This document shows positions 42,188-51,122 of a stretch of 64,000 bases of DNA, one piece after another (the first letter of the stretch is position 1; the number at the start of each line of letters is the position of its first letter). The DNA comes from CBDCFV01 sp963664625 (lineage in GTDB: Bacteria > Chloroflexota > Dehalococcoidia > Lucifugimonadales > UBA3495). Both the position numbers and the translations under genes were made by a program. The notes beneath the pieces are model-generated. The model worked only from the letters and a program-made list of their open reading frames with translations. It had not been told where the DNA came from and searched no databases. The DNA lies in assembly GCA_963664625.1 (NCBI GenBank), contig OY761541.1, positions 3,038,001 to 3,102,000 of the forward strand, in the 5' to 3' direction.

Positions 42188-42967
42188 GTGATACGTGGCC
42201 CCGTTAGCCTCGGCGGCGGCCACAAAAAACTCCCGCCGGTCCCCGTCCGGGAACCCCTGCACCTCGACGGAGACCATTCCCGGGCTGGCCAGTCCGGCCC
42301 TCACTATCCACTTGTTGAACTCGCTGACCGTCTCTTCCTCCAGGAATTCCCCCACGGGCATCCACATGCATTCCTGGATTTCCTCGGTCTGCATGGTTAT
42401 CTCGGTGCTCAATGGCCTCAACCGGCAGACGAAGTAGATGTCCGACTTGCCGTAGCGATAGCCGTGCCAATGCCGGAAGCAGACCAGCGACTCGAACCGG
42501 GAGTGAACGCCGGTCTCTTCCAGCACCTCCCGCTCTACTGCCTCGATAAGGTGCTCCCCTTGCCGCAGCGCGCCTCCCGGTAGCTTCAGCGTTGGCGGCC
42601 TGCCTCTGAAGCCGTACTTCTCCCGCACCACCAGCAGTTCGTTGCTGTCGTTCAACACCACGCCGCCGGCCCCGATGTAATGAGTAGCGTAAGGCGGGAT
42701 GTAAGAATGCTCGACCAGCATCAAGGTCAACATGACGTAGTCGTCGTGTGCGTGGTGGTAACTGAACCCGGCGTCCACGGCCACCGGCACCAAGGCCGAC
42801 TTGCCGATGGGCACCTCCAGCCAGACCGTCAATATCCCCTCGTCCCGCCAGGTTTCCAAGGAATGGCGCAACCTCTCTTGGAACGCCGTGGGGTCATAAG
42901 GCAGGTTCTCCGGGTTGACGACCATCCCGCCGAATGGGTTCTTCCTTGCGTCTAACATTTCAGACAT
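42176..42967 (-). CDS. Nudix hydrolase with N-terminal pre-Nudix domain
   Basis: A 263-residue protein. The Nudix box GGALRQGEHLIEAVEREVLE ending ETGV fits GX5EX7REUXEEXGU exactly (near residue 142). The preceding ~100 residues (WRDEGILTVWLEVPIGKSAL, FSYHHAHDDYVMLTLML) resemble the pre-Nudix domain of NUDT6-like proteins. It probably cleaves a nucleoside-diphosphate-linked metabolite. The ATG at 42967 has AGAGG upstream; an ATG 25 codons earlier is weaker. It overlaps the E2 gene tail by 12 bases, convergent. Confidence 0.88.
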   Translation of the reverse strand: MSEMLDARKNPFGGMVVNPENLPYDPTAFQERLRHSLETWRDEGILTVWLEVPIGKSALVPVAVDAGFSYHHAHDDYVMLTLMLVEHSYIPPYATHYIGAGGVVLNDSNELLVVREKYGFRGRPPTLKLPGGALRQGEHLIEAVEREVLEETGVHSRFESLVCFRHWHGYRYGKSDIYFVCRLRPLSTEITMQTEEIQECMWMPVGEFLEEETVSEFNKWIVRAGLASPGMVSVEVQGFPDGDRREFFVAAAEANGATYHLLG

Positions 42968-43100
42968 AAGCGCCTCTGGTGAAAAACGGCCGGACGGGTT
43001 AGCCGTTGGCCCATTGTTCAGCTTGTTGAATATAGGCCCCAACTTCGTTGATGTGCGATTCGATGACTTGTGGCCGGTCCATCAGTACCCAGTAGTAACC

Positions 43101-43412
43101 CTACCGGCCAGGCGCCACGAACACCACCCTGCCGGTGTCCTGATCGTGCTCGTGCTCCTGGATAGTCGTGATTACGTCTGATTTGGACGTGCGCACTTCA
43201 TCGCCCAGTTCCTTGAGGCTTTCGCGTAGCTCCTTGAAACCTTCACGCATTTCCTGACGCATCTCAATCTGTTCTTCGGCGACATTATCGACGCGATTTT
43301 GCAAGCCTCCATACCCCGAAACCCACTCTCCCGCAACAAGCAACAAAATGATAATGGTGGCAACCGCAGACACTATTGCTAGCACCGAAGCTGCGGTGCT
43401 CATCTTCTCCAT
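43101..43412 (-). CDS. Small membrane-anchored coiled-coil protein
   Basis: A 103-residue hypothetical protein. One transmembrane helix spans residues about 8-28 (VLAIVSAVATIIILLLVAGE). A long charged coiled coil follows (EEQIEMRQEMREGFKELRES), then a short polar tail. GGAG eight bases before the ATG supports translation. No function can be given. Confidence 0.6.
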   Translation of the reverse strand: MEKMSTAASVLAIVSAVATIIILLLVAGEWVSGYGGLQNRVDNVAEEQIEMRQEMREGFKELRESLKELGDEVRTSKSDVITTIQEHEHDQDTGRVVFVAPGR

Positions 43413-43604
43413 CCCGTTAGCTCCATTGACCTACAAATGCCGTTGATATACCAAGCGGTTTCCATGATAGTCATTCCAATAGTCGTTCCCTGCCGAATAG
43501 TTGTCAACCACCCGCGTGACGTCTCTAGGCAGAGGGGTTCCAACTCCGTACCACGCGAAGACTAAAGCGACGACGTGCCCCATTGAAGGCTGGAGGCCAC
43601 CCTG

Positions 43605-44039
43605 CTACACAGGCTCCGCAACGAACACCGGTATCTTCCGCGTCGTTCGGCCCTGGTACTCCTCATAGGGCTGGAACGCCGCTACCGACAACTCCCACAA
43701 CCGGGCCCTTTCCGCATCGTCCGTTACCTCACGGACCCGCATCGTGTAAACCTCGGTCTCATCCTGAATCGTCACGTTGCCGTCGGCCCGCAGGTTATAC
43801 ACCCACACCGGGTTCTTTGGCGCGCCGCCCCGTGAACCCACCAGCACGTAGTTGTTGCCGTCCTTTACCCGCATCAGCGGCGTCTTGCGGATTGCCCCCG
43901 TCTGGTTCCCCCGGTTTGTCACGACTATAACGGGCAGCCCCGTATCGCGCAGCGTCGTTCCCTCTGTGCCCCCGCTGCCCTCATAAAGCTCCACCTGCTC
44001 GCGCACCCAATCCGAGGTCGACGGTATGTACTCGGCCAT
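43605..44039 (-). CDS. Deazaflavin (F420)-dependent nitroreductase family protein
   Basis: A 144-residue split-barrel protein of the DDN/F420-dependent oxidoreductase family. It ends its first block with VIVVTNRGNQTGAIRKTPLM (near residue 37), then YVLVGSRGGAPKNPVWVYNL (near 64), both family hallmarks. These enzymes use reduced F420 to reduce quinones, nitro compounds or enones. This hints that the host makes F420, as some Chloroflexota and Actinobacteria do. AGGAG precedes the ATG. The 192 bases between it and 43412 show no feature. Confidence 0.88.
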   Translation of the reverse strand: MAEYIPSTSDWVREQVELYEGSGGTEGTTLRDTGLPVIVVTNRGNQTGAIRKTPLMRVKDGNNYVLVGSRGGAPKNPVWVYNLRADGNVTIQDETEVYTMRVREVTDDAERARLWELSVAAFQPYEEYQGRTTRKIPVFVAEPV

Positions 44040-44188
44040 AACTTGCTCCTGTATTTTGATCGTCGGTTAACTGTTGCCTCATAATATCTTGAATCGCCGC
44101 TTTTCTCCACCGATGTTATCTTATCCCCAAGGGAATCTCACGGTCCAATGGCTGCGGTACCTACCCAGCCATAGCCAAGGATTTGCAT

Positions 44189-44217
44189 TTGACGCGGATT
44201 CGGCGGGGGGCTACACT
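44189..44217 (+). promoter_or_regulatory. Promoter of the toxin-antitoxin operon
   Basis: TTGACG (44189-44194) and TACACT (44212-44217), 17 bases apart, with the antitoxin start 25-50 bases downstream. Confidence 0.55.
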
Positions 44218-44268
44218 CGAAATGACTCATCTGCGGCGTCTATGAATCATAAACAACAACGACAAGCT

Positions 44269-44550
44269 ATGGAAATATCGATCAGCGAACAGCAATTTCA
44301 TCACATCAGGAAAAAGATTGATGCAGGCCAATACCCTTCAACTGAGGCTGTGATCGCCAAGGCTTTGGATCTGCTGGACCAATATGACGAAACGATGTCC
44401 GAGGAATTGGATGAGGTCGACGCCAAGGTCCGAGAAGGTGTAAACGCCTTGCGGGGCGGAGATTACACCGACTATACCGACGAAACGCTGGATGAGTTGT
44501 TCGAAGATGTAAAGCGGCGCGGTCGAGCCAGGCGGTCAGAATCTCGCTGA
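44269..44550 (+). CDS. parD: ParD-type antitoxin
   Basis: A 93-residue antitoxin of the ParD/CopG-like (CC2985) type. The N-terminal ribbon-helix-helix starts MEISISEQQFHHIRKKIDAG and continues YPSTEAVIAKALDLLDQYDE, where the DNA-binding fold ends. The acidic C-terminal half (DETLDELFEDVKRRGRARRS) would wrap the toxin. The toxin gene begins three bases after its stop. An in-frame ATG at 44242 is an alternative start; neither has a clear Shine-Dalgarno. The operon is probably autoregulated at the promoter above. Confidence 0.8.
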   Translation: MEISISEQQFHHIRKKIDAGQYPSTEAVIAKALDLLDQYDETMSEELDEVDAKVREGVNALRGGDYTDYTDETLDELFEDVKRRGRARRSESR

Positions 44551-44553
44551 CGC

Positions 44554-44853
44554 ATGGCATCATACCGGCTTTCCCATCCTGCACGACGAGACCTTGACGA
44601 TATTTGGGACTTCTACGAGCGCCAGTCCGGAGAAACGGTCGCCGATCAACAGCTCACCAGGCTTCAAGAAAGGTTCCAATTATTGGCCAATCAACCGTAT
44701 GCAGGCGTCCCTCGTCCGGAGTACGAAAGTCATCTTCGCAGCCACGTCGTACCGCGTTCGCGGTATGTCATCTTCTACTTCCCGCGGGAATACGGCATCG
44801 AAATTGCCCGAGTGATACATGGAAGCCGGGACATTATCAGCCAGTTCTCGTGA
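44554..44853 (+). CDS. parE: ParE/RelE-type toxin
   Basis: A 99-residue toxin of the RelE/ParE superfamily. It starts YRLSHPARRDLDDIWDFYER, with core LLANQPYAGVPRPEY and closing strands SRYVIFYFPREYGIEIARVI and HGSRDI. Members either cut mRNA or inhibit gyrase; the ParD pairing favours the ParE branch. Immediately downstream of the antitoxin. Confidence 0.85.
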   Translation: MASYRLSHPARRDLDDIWDFYERQSGETVADQQLTRLQERFQLLANQPYAGVPRPEYESHLRSHVVPRSRYVIFYFPREYGIEIARVIHGSRDIISQFS

Positions 44854-45011
44854 ATCGTGAAAACCGGACAAACTCCCGGCATAAGTGAGCAATTATCAAC
44901 AGCTACTGACCAGCGGTGGCTTTCCTAGAGACACCGCTCCATGAAATCTCACCCACACCCGCATGACAGCATCATGGGGACTGTCCCGGCCCCCTGTGCT
45001 ACACTTCAGCC

Positions 45012-48000
45012 ATGTCAATCCCCTACTTCCATCCAATAATCCAGGAATGGTTCCAAGGACGGTTCGAAGGGCCCACCGAAGCCCAAAGCGCCGGATGGCC
45101 TGCAATTGCCCAAGGGCGGCACACCCTCATATCCGCCCCTACCGGCTCCGGCAAGACCCTTGCCGCCTTCTTGACCTGCATCGACCAGTTGGTGCGGCAG
45201 GGCATCAGCGGTGAATTGCCGGAGACCACCCAGGTGGTCTACGTTTCGCCCCTCAAGGCATTGTCTAACGACATTCAGAAAAACCTGGCCGAGCCCCTGG
45301 AGCAGATAACGGCCTTGGCCGACGAACGGGGAACGCCCCTTCCCCAAATCCGCACCGCGGTGCGGACGGGCGACACCAAGCAGTCGGAACGCGCCCGCAT
45401 GGCCAAGCAGCCTCCCCACATTCTCATCACCACACCCGAGTCTCTGTACATCCTGCTCACCTCCGAAAGCGGTAGGCAGGGACTGAAGGATGTACATACT
45501 GTCATACTCGACGAAATCCACGCCGTCGCCGACGACAAGCGCGGCTCCCACCTGTCGCTGTCGGTGGAACGGTTGTGCGCCCTGTCCAATAGCCCCGTCG
45601 TCCGCATCGGCCTGTCGGCCACCCAACGGCCTATACAGGAGGTTGCCCGCTTCCTGGTCGGGAATGAGAACATCGACTCGGAAGGCGTTCCCGACTGTTT
45701 GATAGTCGACACCGGCAAGAAACGGAAGATTGACCTGTCCATCGAGCTGCCTCCGCAGGAGCTTGGCCCCATAGCCACCCATGAAATCTGGGGAGAGACC
45801 CTTGACGCCATAGCTGCCCTGACCAAGCAGCACCGCACCACGCTGGTCTTCGTGAACACCCGGCGGTTGGTGGAGCGCGTGGCCCACCAACTTACCGCGA
45901 GGCTGGGCGAAGAGGCGGTGGCGGCCCATCACGGCAGCCTTGCCCGCGAGACGCGCTTGGCTGCCGAAGAACGGCTGAAGTACGGGCAGGTGAAGGTTTG
46001 CGTCGCCACCGCGTCGTTGGAGTTGGGCATTGACATCGGCGACGTTGACGTGGTCTGCCAGATAGGGTCGCCCCGCTCCATCGGCCTGTTGTTGCAACGG
46101 GTAGGCAGGTCGGGCCACTGGGTCGGGGGCACTCCCAAGGGTCACCTCTACCCACTGACCAGGGACGAGCTTGTTGAGTGCGCTGCCTTGGCCCGCTCGG
46201 TCAAAGGAGGCATTCTGGATACCCTGAGCATCCCGCCTTGGCCCCTCGATGTCCTGGCCCAGCAGATGGTGGCGTCCTGCGCCGTCGAGGAGTGGAGTGA
46301 AGACGGCTTGTTCGAAATGTGCCGTCGTGCCTACCCCTACCGGGATCTCCCCAGGGACAAGTACGACCAGGTTGTGGAGGTCCTGTCTCAGGGCTTCGCT
46401 CCCAGGCAGGGCCGCAATGGCGCCTTCCTCCACCGTGACGGTGTCAACAATGTCCTGAAGGGCCGTCGCGGCGCCCGCATATCCGCCCTGACCAGCGGCG
46501 GGGCCATACCCGACAACGCCGACTACGACGTTATTGCCGACCCCGAGGACACCTTCGTCGGCACCGTGAACGAGGACTTTGCCATCGAAAGCCTAGCCGG
46601 TGACATTTTCCTGCTGGGAAACACTCCCTGGAAAATACGCCGTGTGGAGAGTGGCCGGGTCCGGGTGGAGGATGCTCAGGGCCAGCCGCCGACCATACCT
46701 TTCTGGTTGGGCGAGGCTCCGGGTAGGACTTGGGAACTGTCCCAGGAAATCAGCCGGATCAGGGAAGAGTTGGACCAGCGGCTGGACAGCCCGCCCCAAG
46801 CCGCTGCCTGGCTGGCTGCGGAAACTGGCATCTCACATGAGACCGCCAGCCAGATCACAGCCTACCTGCTGGAAGGGAAGCGGGTATTGGGGATGGTTCC
46901 CACAACCCGCCAGGTGGTCGCGGAGCGGTTCTTCGATGAAAGCGGCGGTATGCAACTGGTCATCCACGCTCCCTTCGGCGCGGCCATAAACCGGGCTTGG
47001 GGGATGGCACTCAGAAAACGCATCTGCCGCACCTTTGACTTCGAGTTGCAGGCCTCCGCCACCGATGACGGCCTCAATTTCTCCTTGGGCCCTTCGCTGT
47101 CCTTCCCCGTCGAGGACATTTTCACCTACCTGTCGTCGCGCACCGTGGATGAAGTGCTGCTGCAAGCCGTGTTGCAGGCGCCGTTGTTCGGAACCCGGTG
47201 GCGGTGGAACGCTACCCGTTTCCTTGCCCTGCTTCGCCATACCGGTGGGCGCAAGGTCCCCGCGCCCTTGCAGCGCATGAGGTCCGACGATCTGTTGGCC
47301 GCCATCTTTCCCGCCCAAGTCCAGTGCCAGGACAATGCGGTCACCGACGTCATAGACCCCCCCGATCACCCTTTGGTGTTCGAGACAGTCCGCGATTGCT
47401 TGACCGAGGCGATGGACCTGGAAGGTCACAAGAAGGTGTTGGCGGCTATAGAGTCCGGCGAGATAGAGGTCTACGGCCGTGACACCGTGCAGCCCTCGGT
47501 ATTCTCCCACCAGATACTGAACGCCATGCCCTACGCCTTCTTGGACGACGCTCCCTTGGAGGAACGCCGCGCCAGGAACGTGTCGCTCCGCAGGGCGTTG
47601 CCCGAGGACGCCCGTGACCTGGGAAGCTTGGACCCGGCGGCAATCGAAGAGGAGTCGGACAACGCTTGGCCCCGCGTCCGTGACGCCGACGAGCTTCACG
47701 ACGCTCTCCTCAGCTTGGTGATGGCGCCGGAACAGGTGGCCCTGAGCAGGGGACGAAACCCGGACCCCGAGGACATGAGGACGTGGTTCGAGGAGTTGCG
47801 CCAAGCCAACCGCGCCTTCCGGTTGACTCACCCTAAAGGGATGCCGGTCTGGATCGCCGCTGAACGGGTGCATCAGTACCTGTCTGCCTTTCCCAACGCA
47901 TCGGTTCCCTTGGGAGCTTCGGTAGCGAGTACCCCGACCCCTGAAGTTTCCCCGGAAGAGGCGGTCTTGGCCCTATTGAGGGGCTGGGTGGAGTCCTGGG

Positions 48001-49424
48001 GGCCGTTCACCCCTGACGAACTGGCGCGCACCCTCGGTCTTTCAATGTCAGACGTTAACGGCGCGGTTGCCCAGTTGGAAGTGGAAGGCATGATACTCAG
48101 GGGCAGCTTCCGTATGGGGGCAACAGGGCCGGAGTACTGTGACCGCCGTATCCTGGCCCGAATCCACCGGGGCACAATCGGGCGATTGCGGCAGCAGATT
48201 GAGCCGGTGTCCCAAGCCTCTTTCATGCGGTTCCTTTTCCAGTGGCAGCATGTTGAGCCGTCCTCTCGGGTCTACGGGGAAGGCGGTCTGTTGGATGTCA
48301 TAGAAATGCTGCAAGGGTTCGAGGCCGCCGCCGGAGCGGTGGAGCCTGAATTGCTTTCCTCTCGAGTGACCGACTACCAGCCCTTCCTGCTCGACCGCCT
48401 CTGCGTCGGCGGCGAAGTTGTATGGGGCCGCATCAGTCAACATAACGGTCACGGCAACGGTTACGACGGCAACTCTACCCGCTCGTCTCTGTCACGGGTA
48501 ACGCCCATAACACTGGCCCTCCGCGAGTCCTTGGATTGGCTTCTGTACCAGTCCGACGACCTCGCTATCCCTACCCCCACGTCATCATCCCCGCCCCCAC
48601 CTCGTCATTCCCGCGAAGGCGGGAATCCACCAACCGGAGCAACTGCCGAAGTCCTCGAAGTCCTGTCGCGCCGGGGCGCCTGTTTCATGTCGGACATAGT
48701 CGCCGCCACCCGCAGGCTGCCCTCCGATGTGGAAGACGCGATGTGGCAGTTGGCCGCCGCCGGCCTTGTCACCTCGGACAGCTTGGAGAGTCTCAGGTCT
48801 CGCATCAACGGAAACGCGCAACGACTCAGGAGGTCCCGTGGGAGAGACTCGAGCCGCAGGCAGGCCCGGCCCTATCGGCGGGGAGGGTTCAGCCGGTGGT
48901 CACGGTTGGAGCCGGTGGCCCCGGTGTCGGACTCCATTGAACTTAAGGCCCACCAGTTGCTCCGAAGGTACGGCGTGGTGTTCCCTGAGTTGCTGGCCCG
49001 CGAGCCGATGGCGCCCCGCTGGCGCGACTTGGTGCGGACCTTCCGTCGCTTGGAAGCTCGCGGGGAGATACGCGGAGGGCGTTTCGTGTCCGGCTTCGTG
49101 GGTGAGCAATTCGCTCTGCCCGAGGCCGTGGAGACGCTGCGCAAGGTCAACAGGACCGAGCCCTCTGGTCAAATGGTCGCTGTGTCGGCCTGCGACCCCC
49201 TGAACCTGGTGGGCATTCTGACGTCGGGGGAACGGGTGCCGGCTTTGCTGGGCAATCAAGTCGTTTTCCGAGACGGCGTTCCCGTAGCATCCTGGGAGAC
49301 CGGCTCTCTCGTCAACCGCTGCTCCGGCGACCCCGCCACCCTTGCCAAGGCTGCCGCGCTGCTCAAGCGGTCGCCGGTGGAGAAAGAAGCGGGCATCATC
49401 AGTGCTCCGGTCGCCGCCTTCTGA
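45012..49424 (+). CDS. lhr: Lhr-type ATP-dependent helicase (Lhr core plus C-terminal extension)
   Basis: A 1470-residue superfamily-2 helicase. Residues 1-400 hold the RecA pair: Walker A SAPTGSGKTLAAF (Lys48), DEIH in VILDEIHAVADDKRGSHLSL (near 167), SAT in IGLSATQRP and motif VI in LLLQRVGRSGHWVGG (near 360). A winged helix and the Lhr beta-barrel follow to about 870. The remainder is the long Lhr-type C-terminal domain with further winged helices. Such enzymes unwind DNA-RNA hybrids in repair. Around residues 1180-1206 a linker (TPTSSSPPPP then RHSREGGNP) is encoded by the dispersed repeat. No Shine-Dalgarno precedes the ATG; the 158 bases upstream are featureless. Confidence 0.93.
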   Translation: MSIPYFHPIIQEWFQGRFEGPTEAQSAGWPAIAQGRHTLISAPTGSGKTLAAFLTCIDQLVRQGISGELPETTQVVYVSPLKALSNDIQKNLAEPLEQITALADERGTPLPQIRTAVRTGDTKQSERARMAKQPPHILITTPESLYILLTSESGRQGLKDVHTVILDEIHAVADDKRGSHLSLSVERLCALSNSPVVRIGLSATQRPIQEVARFLVGNENIDSEGVPDCLIVDTGKKRKIDLSIELPPQELGPIATHEIWGETLDAIAALTKQHRTTLVFVNTRRLVERVAHQLTARLGEEAVAAHHGSLARETRLAAEERLKYGQVKVCVATASLELGIDIGDVDVVCQIGSPRSIGLLLQRVGRSGHWVGGTPKGHLYPLTRDELVECAALARSVKGGILDTLSIPPWPLDVLAQQMVASCAVEEWSEDGLFEMCRRAYPYRDLPRDKYDQVVEVLSQGFAPRQGRNGAFLHRDGVNNVLKGRRGARISALTSGGAIPDNADYDVIADPEDTFVGTVNEDFAIESLAGDIFLLGNTPWKIRRVESGRVRVEDAQGQPPTIPFWLGEAPGRTWELSQEISRIREELDQRLDSPPQAAAWLAAETGISHETASQITAYLLEGKRVLGMVPTTRQVVAERFFDESGGMQLVIHAPFGAAINRAWGMALRKRICRTFDFELQASATDDGLNFSLGPSLSFPVEDIFTYLSSRTVDEVLLQAVLQAPLFGTRWRWNATRFLALLRHTGGRKVPAPLQRMRSDDLLAAIFPAQVQCQDNAVTDVIDPPDHPLVFETVRDCLTEAMDLEGHKKVLAAIESGEIEVYGRDTVQPSVFSHQILNAMPYAFLDDAPLEERRARNVSLRRALPEDARDLGSLDPAAIEEESDNAWPRVRDADELHDALLSLVMAPEQVALSRGRNPDPEDMRTWFEELRQANRAFRLTHPKGMPVWIAAERVHQYLSAFPNASVPLGASVASTPTPEVSPEEAVLALLRGWVESWGPFTPDELARTLGLSMSDVNGAVAQLEVEGMILRGSFRMGATGPEYCDRRILARIHRGTIGRLRQQIEPVSQASFMRFLFQWQHVEPSSRVYGEGGLLDVIEMLQGFEAAAGAVEPELLSSRVTDYQPFLLDRLCVGGEVVWGRISQHNGHGNGYDGNSTRSSLSRVTPITLALRESLDWLLYQSDDLAIPTPTSSSPPPPRHSREGGNPPTGATAEVLEVLSRRGACFMSDIVAATRRLPSDVEDAMWQLAAAGLVTSDSLESLRSRINGNAQRLRRSRGRDSSRRQARPYRRGGFSRWSRLEPVAPVSDSIELKAHQLLRRYGVVFPELLAREPMAPRWRDLVRTFRRLEARGEIRGGRFVSGFVGEQFALPEAVETLRKVNRTEPSGQMVAVSACDPLNLVGILTSGERVPALLGNQVVFRDGVPVASWETGSLVNRCSGDPATLAKAAALLKRSPVEKEAGIISAPVAAF
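48603..48628 (+). repeat. Dispersed palindromic repeat inside the lhr coding sequence
   Basis: Exact 20-bp core at 48607-48626, read in frame as RHSREGGNP (residues 1198-1206). Upstream GTCATCATCCCCGCCCCCAC parallels the bases before the copy at 10831, so a longer piece of the element was inserted without breaking the frame. Confidence 0.85.
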
Positions 49425-49441
49425 AATCCCGCTCCCTGGCC

Positions 49442-50341
49442 CTACATCAGGTCGCCAAGGGTTAGCCAGTAGAACACGATGTATGCGCCGGCTATGACCA
49501 TCAGCCACGCCCCGACTGGCTGTACGTATGGCAAGGCCTTCCTCACTGCTCCTACCATCGCTCCCTTGGCGACGGCCATCCCTAGCGTAAGCGCCATGAT
49601 GACCATTCCCATCCCCAAGGCGTAGAGCAGGAACTGGCCCAAGGATGTCCCAAGGTCGGAAACGGCTAAGCTGGTGCCCACCACCGTCAGGAAGATTGGC
49701 AGGGTGCAACCCAGCGACGCTACGCCGTAGCTGAGGCCGAAAAGGAAGTACCCCTTGGGGCTGACTCGGCTAGGATCGCCGATATGCGACGCCGCTCTCG
49801 CAGCCAACCCGCTGTACAATTTGCCGCCCCCCACCAGCCAAGCTCCGGTCACGGCAAGTATGATGCCGATGCTCAAGCCAAGCCACGGCAATATGCCGAC
49901 CACCGCCGACCTAGCCCCAAGGGCGATTATGAGGCCCGCGGTGCCGAAGAGCACGACGAACCCCGCGGTAACGGATAGCCCCACCAGCAGCGCTTTGCCG
50001 AACTGGCGCGTTGGTTGGGCATCTTGAGCGGATCCCAAGTACAGGCCCAAGTATGCCGGTAGCATGGCGAAGCCGCAAGGGTTGACTGCGGAGGCCATCC
50101 CCGCCGCAAAGGCGAACCCGAGGGGAGCAAACAGCCCAAGGTTCCCCAAGAAGGTGCTGGAGTTGCCGGACAGCGACTCGACGAACCCGTTGACGCCGTC
50201 GATGCCATCGTCTTTCCCGATCAGTTTTGCGGCTACGAACGCACCAATAAGAGCTACTACGGCTATCATTGCCGGCAGCCCCACCCGTCGGAAGAAGGCC
50301 GGGACGTCTGATGCTATCGACAGGTTCTTGGAGATGAACAT
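49442..50341 (-). CDS. ccdA: CcdA-like cytochrome c biogenesis / thiol-disulfide transmembrane protein
   Basis: A 299-residue DsbD/CcdA-family membrane protein with about six to seven helices. The redox cysteines are in SAVNPCGFAMLPAYLGLYLG (near residue 90) and VASLGCTLPIFLTVVG (near 208), the usual positions in helices 1 and 4. An N-terminal extra helix (VGLPAMIAVVALIGAFVAAK) precedes the core. It passes electrons from cytosolic thioredoxin to the TlpA-like lipoprotein encoded 61 bases upstream on the same strand. The ATG at 50341 is preferred to a TTG three codons earlier. Confidence 0.88.
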   Translation of the reverse strand: MFISKNLSIASDVPAFFRRVGLPAMIAVVALIGAFVAAKLIGKDDGIDGVNGFVESLSGNSSTFLGNLGLFAPLGFAFAAGMASAVNPCGFAMLPAYLGLYLGSAQDAQPTRQFGKALLVGLSVTAGFVVLFGTAGLIIALGARSAVVGILPWLGLSIGIILAVTGAWLVGGGKLYSGLAARAASHIGDPSRVSPKGYFLFGLSYGVASLGCTLPIFLTVVGTSLAVSDLGTSLGQFLLYALGMGMVIMALTLGMAVAKGAMVGAVRKALPYVQPVGAWLMVIAGAYIVFYWLTLGDLM

Positions 50342-50401
50342 TGTAAGCAACGTCTCCGATAGAAGGGTCGTGTTCGGGTTGCTGGCCGACGGTTACCGCT
50401 T

Positions 50402-50995
50402 CTACCCGCCCGGCTCCCGTTGCAACATCTCTTCCGTCACTTCCGCCAGCGTCTCCCTGTCCAGGACGCCGTTCCAGGTCCGGAAGACCTGCCCGCCGGC
50501 GTCAATGAACACTGTCGTAGGCATGGTCAGTACCTTGTAGCCTTGTATCACCATGTCGTCCTCTGTATACCCAGCGGGATAAGTGATGTCCAACTCTTGC
50601 AGCAACGCCTTGGCCGTTTCCCGGTCTCCCAAGCCGTTGAACTCTCCAACGTCGATGCCCAGCAAGGTGACCCGCCCGGCGTTTTCATCGTGAAACTCTT
50701 GGAAGTCGGGCATCTCTGCCCTGCATGGCGGACACAATCCGGCCCAGAAGTTGATGACCAGCGGCGTTCCGCCAAGGTCGGATATGCTGACACTGTCGGC
50801 CCCAAGCAGTTCCTGTCCTTGGTACAGGTCGACCACTACGTCCGGCGCCCTGTCCTCCGATATGGAAGCGCCACTGCCCTCTGGGGACGATTCGCCCCCG
50901 CACGCGGCCAGCATGACTAATGCTGCCACTGCCAAGCCTGGTAGGGTAATCTGCCGCAATCGGCAACGGGCCAGGATGTCATTGATTCCGGTCAA
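50402..50995 (-). CDS. TlpA/ResA-type thioredoxin-fold lipoprotein
   Basis: A 197-residue membrane-anchored thiol-disulfide oxidoreductase. The signal ends VMLAAC (Cys32). The thioredoxin domain has active site NFWAGLCPPCRAEMPDF (Cys88, Cys91), with the cis-Pro region VLTMPTTVFID. CPPC suits a reductant kept reduced by the CcdA partner downstream, for cytochrome c maturation or repair of extracytoplasmic thiols. The only plausible start is TTG, so the exact N-terminus is unsure. Confidence 0.88.
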   Translation of the reverse strand: MTGINDILARCRLRQITLPGLAVAALVMLAACGGESSPEGSGASISEDRAPDVVVDLYQGQELLGADSVSISDLGGTPLVINFWAGLCPPCRAEMPDFQEFHDENAGRVTLLGIDVGEFNGLGDRETAKALLQELDITYPAGYTEDDMVIQGYKVLTMPTTVFIDAGGQVFRTWNGVLDRETLAEVTEEMLQREPGG

Positions 50996-51070
50996 GGTCC
51001 GTCCGTTGGGTAAAGCTGTCTCTCAACAATAATTACGAATTATGGATACTGTCGGATGCTGCCGAAGGAC

Positions 51071-51101
51071 AAAAAGAAAGGGGAGGGCGCAAACCCTCCC
51101 C
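51071..51101 (-). terminator. Rho-independent terminator of the second Mo hydroxylase gene
   Basis: GGGGAGGG (51080-51087) pairs with CCCTCCCC (51094-51101) around CGCAAA. On the minus strand the stem is followed by TTTCTTTTT. It sits 22 bases after the stop. Confidence 0.85.
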
Positions 51102-51122
51102 CGATGGTCCTTGAGTCCGGGG

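Noticed and set aside
45015..46433. 472-codon open frame antisense to lhr
   Set aside because: Low-complexity Gly/Arg/Gln composition and full overlap with helicase motifs on the other strand.
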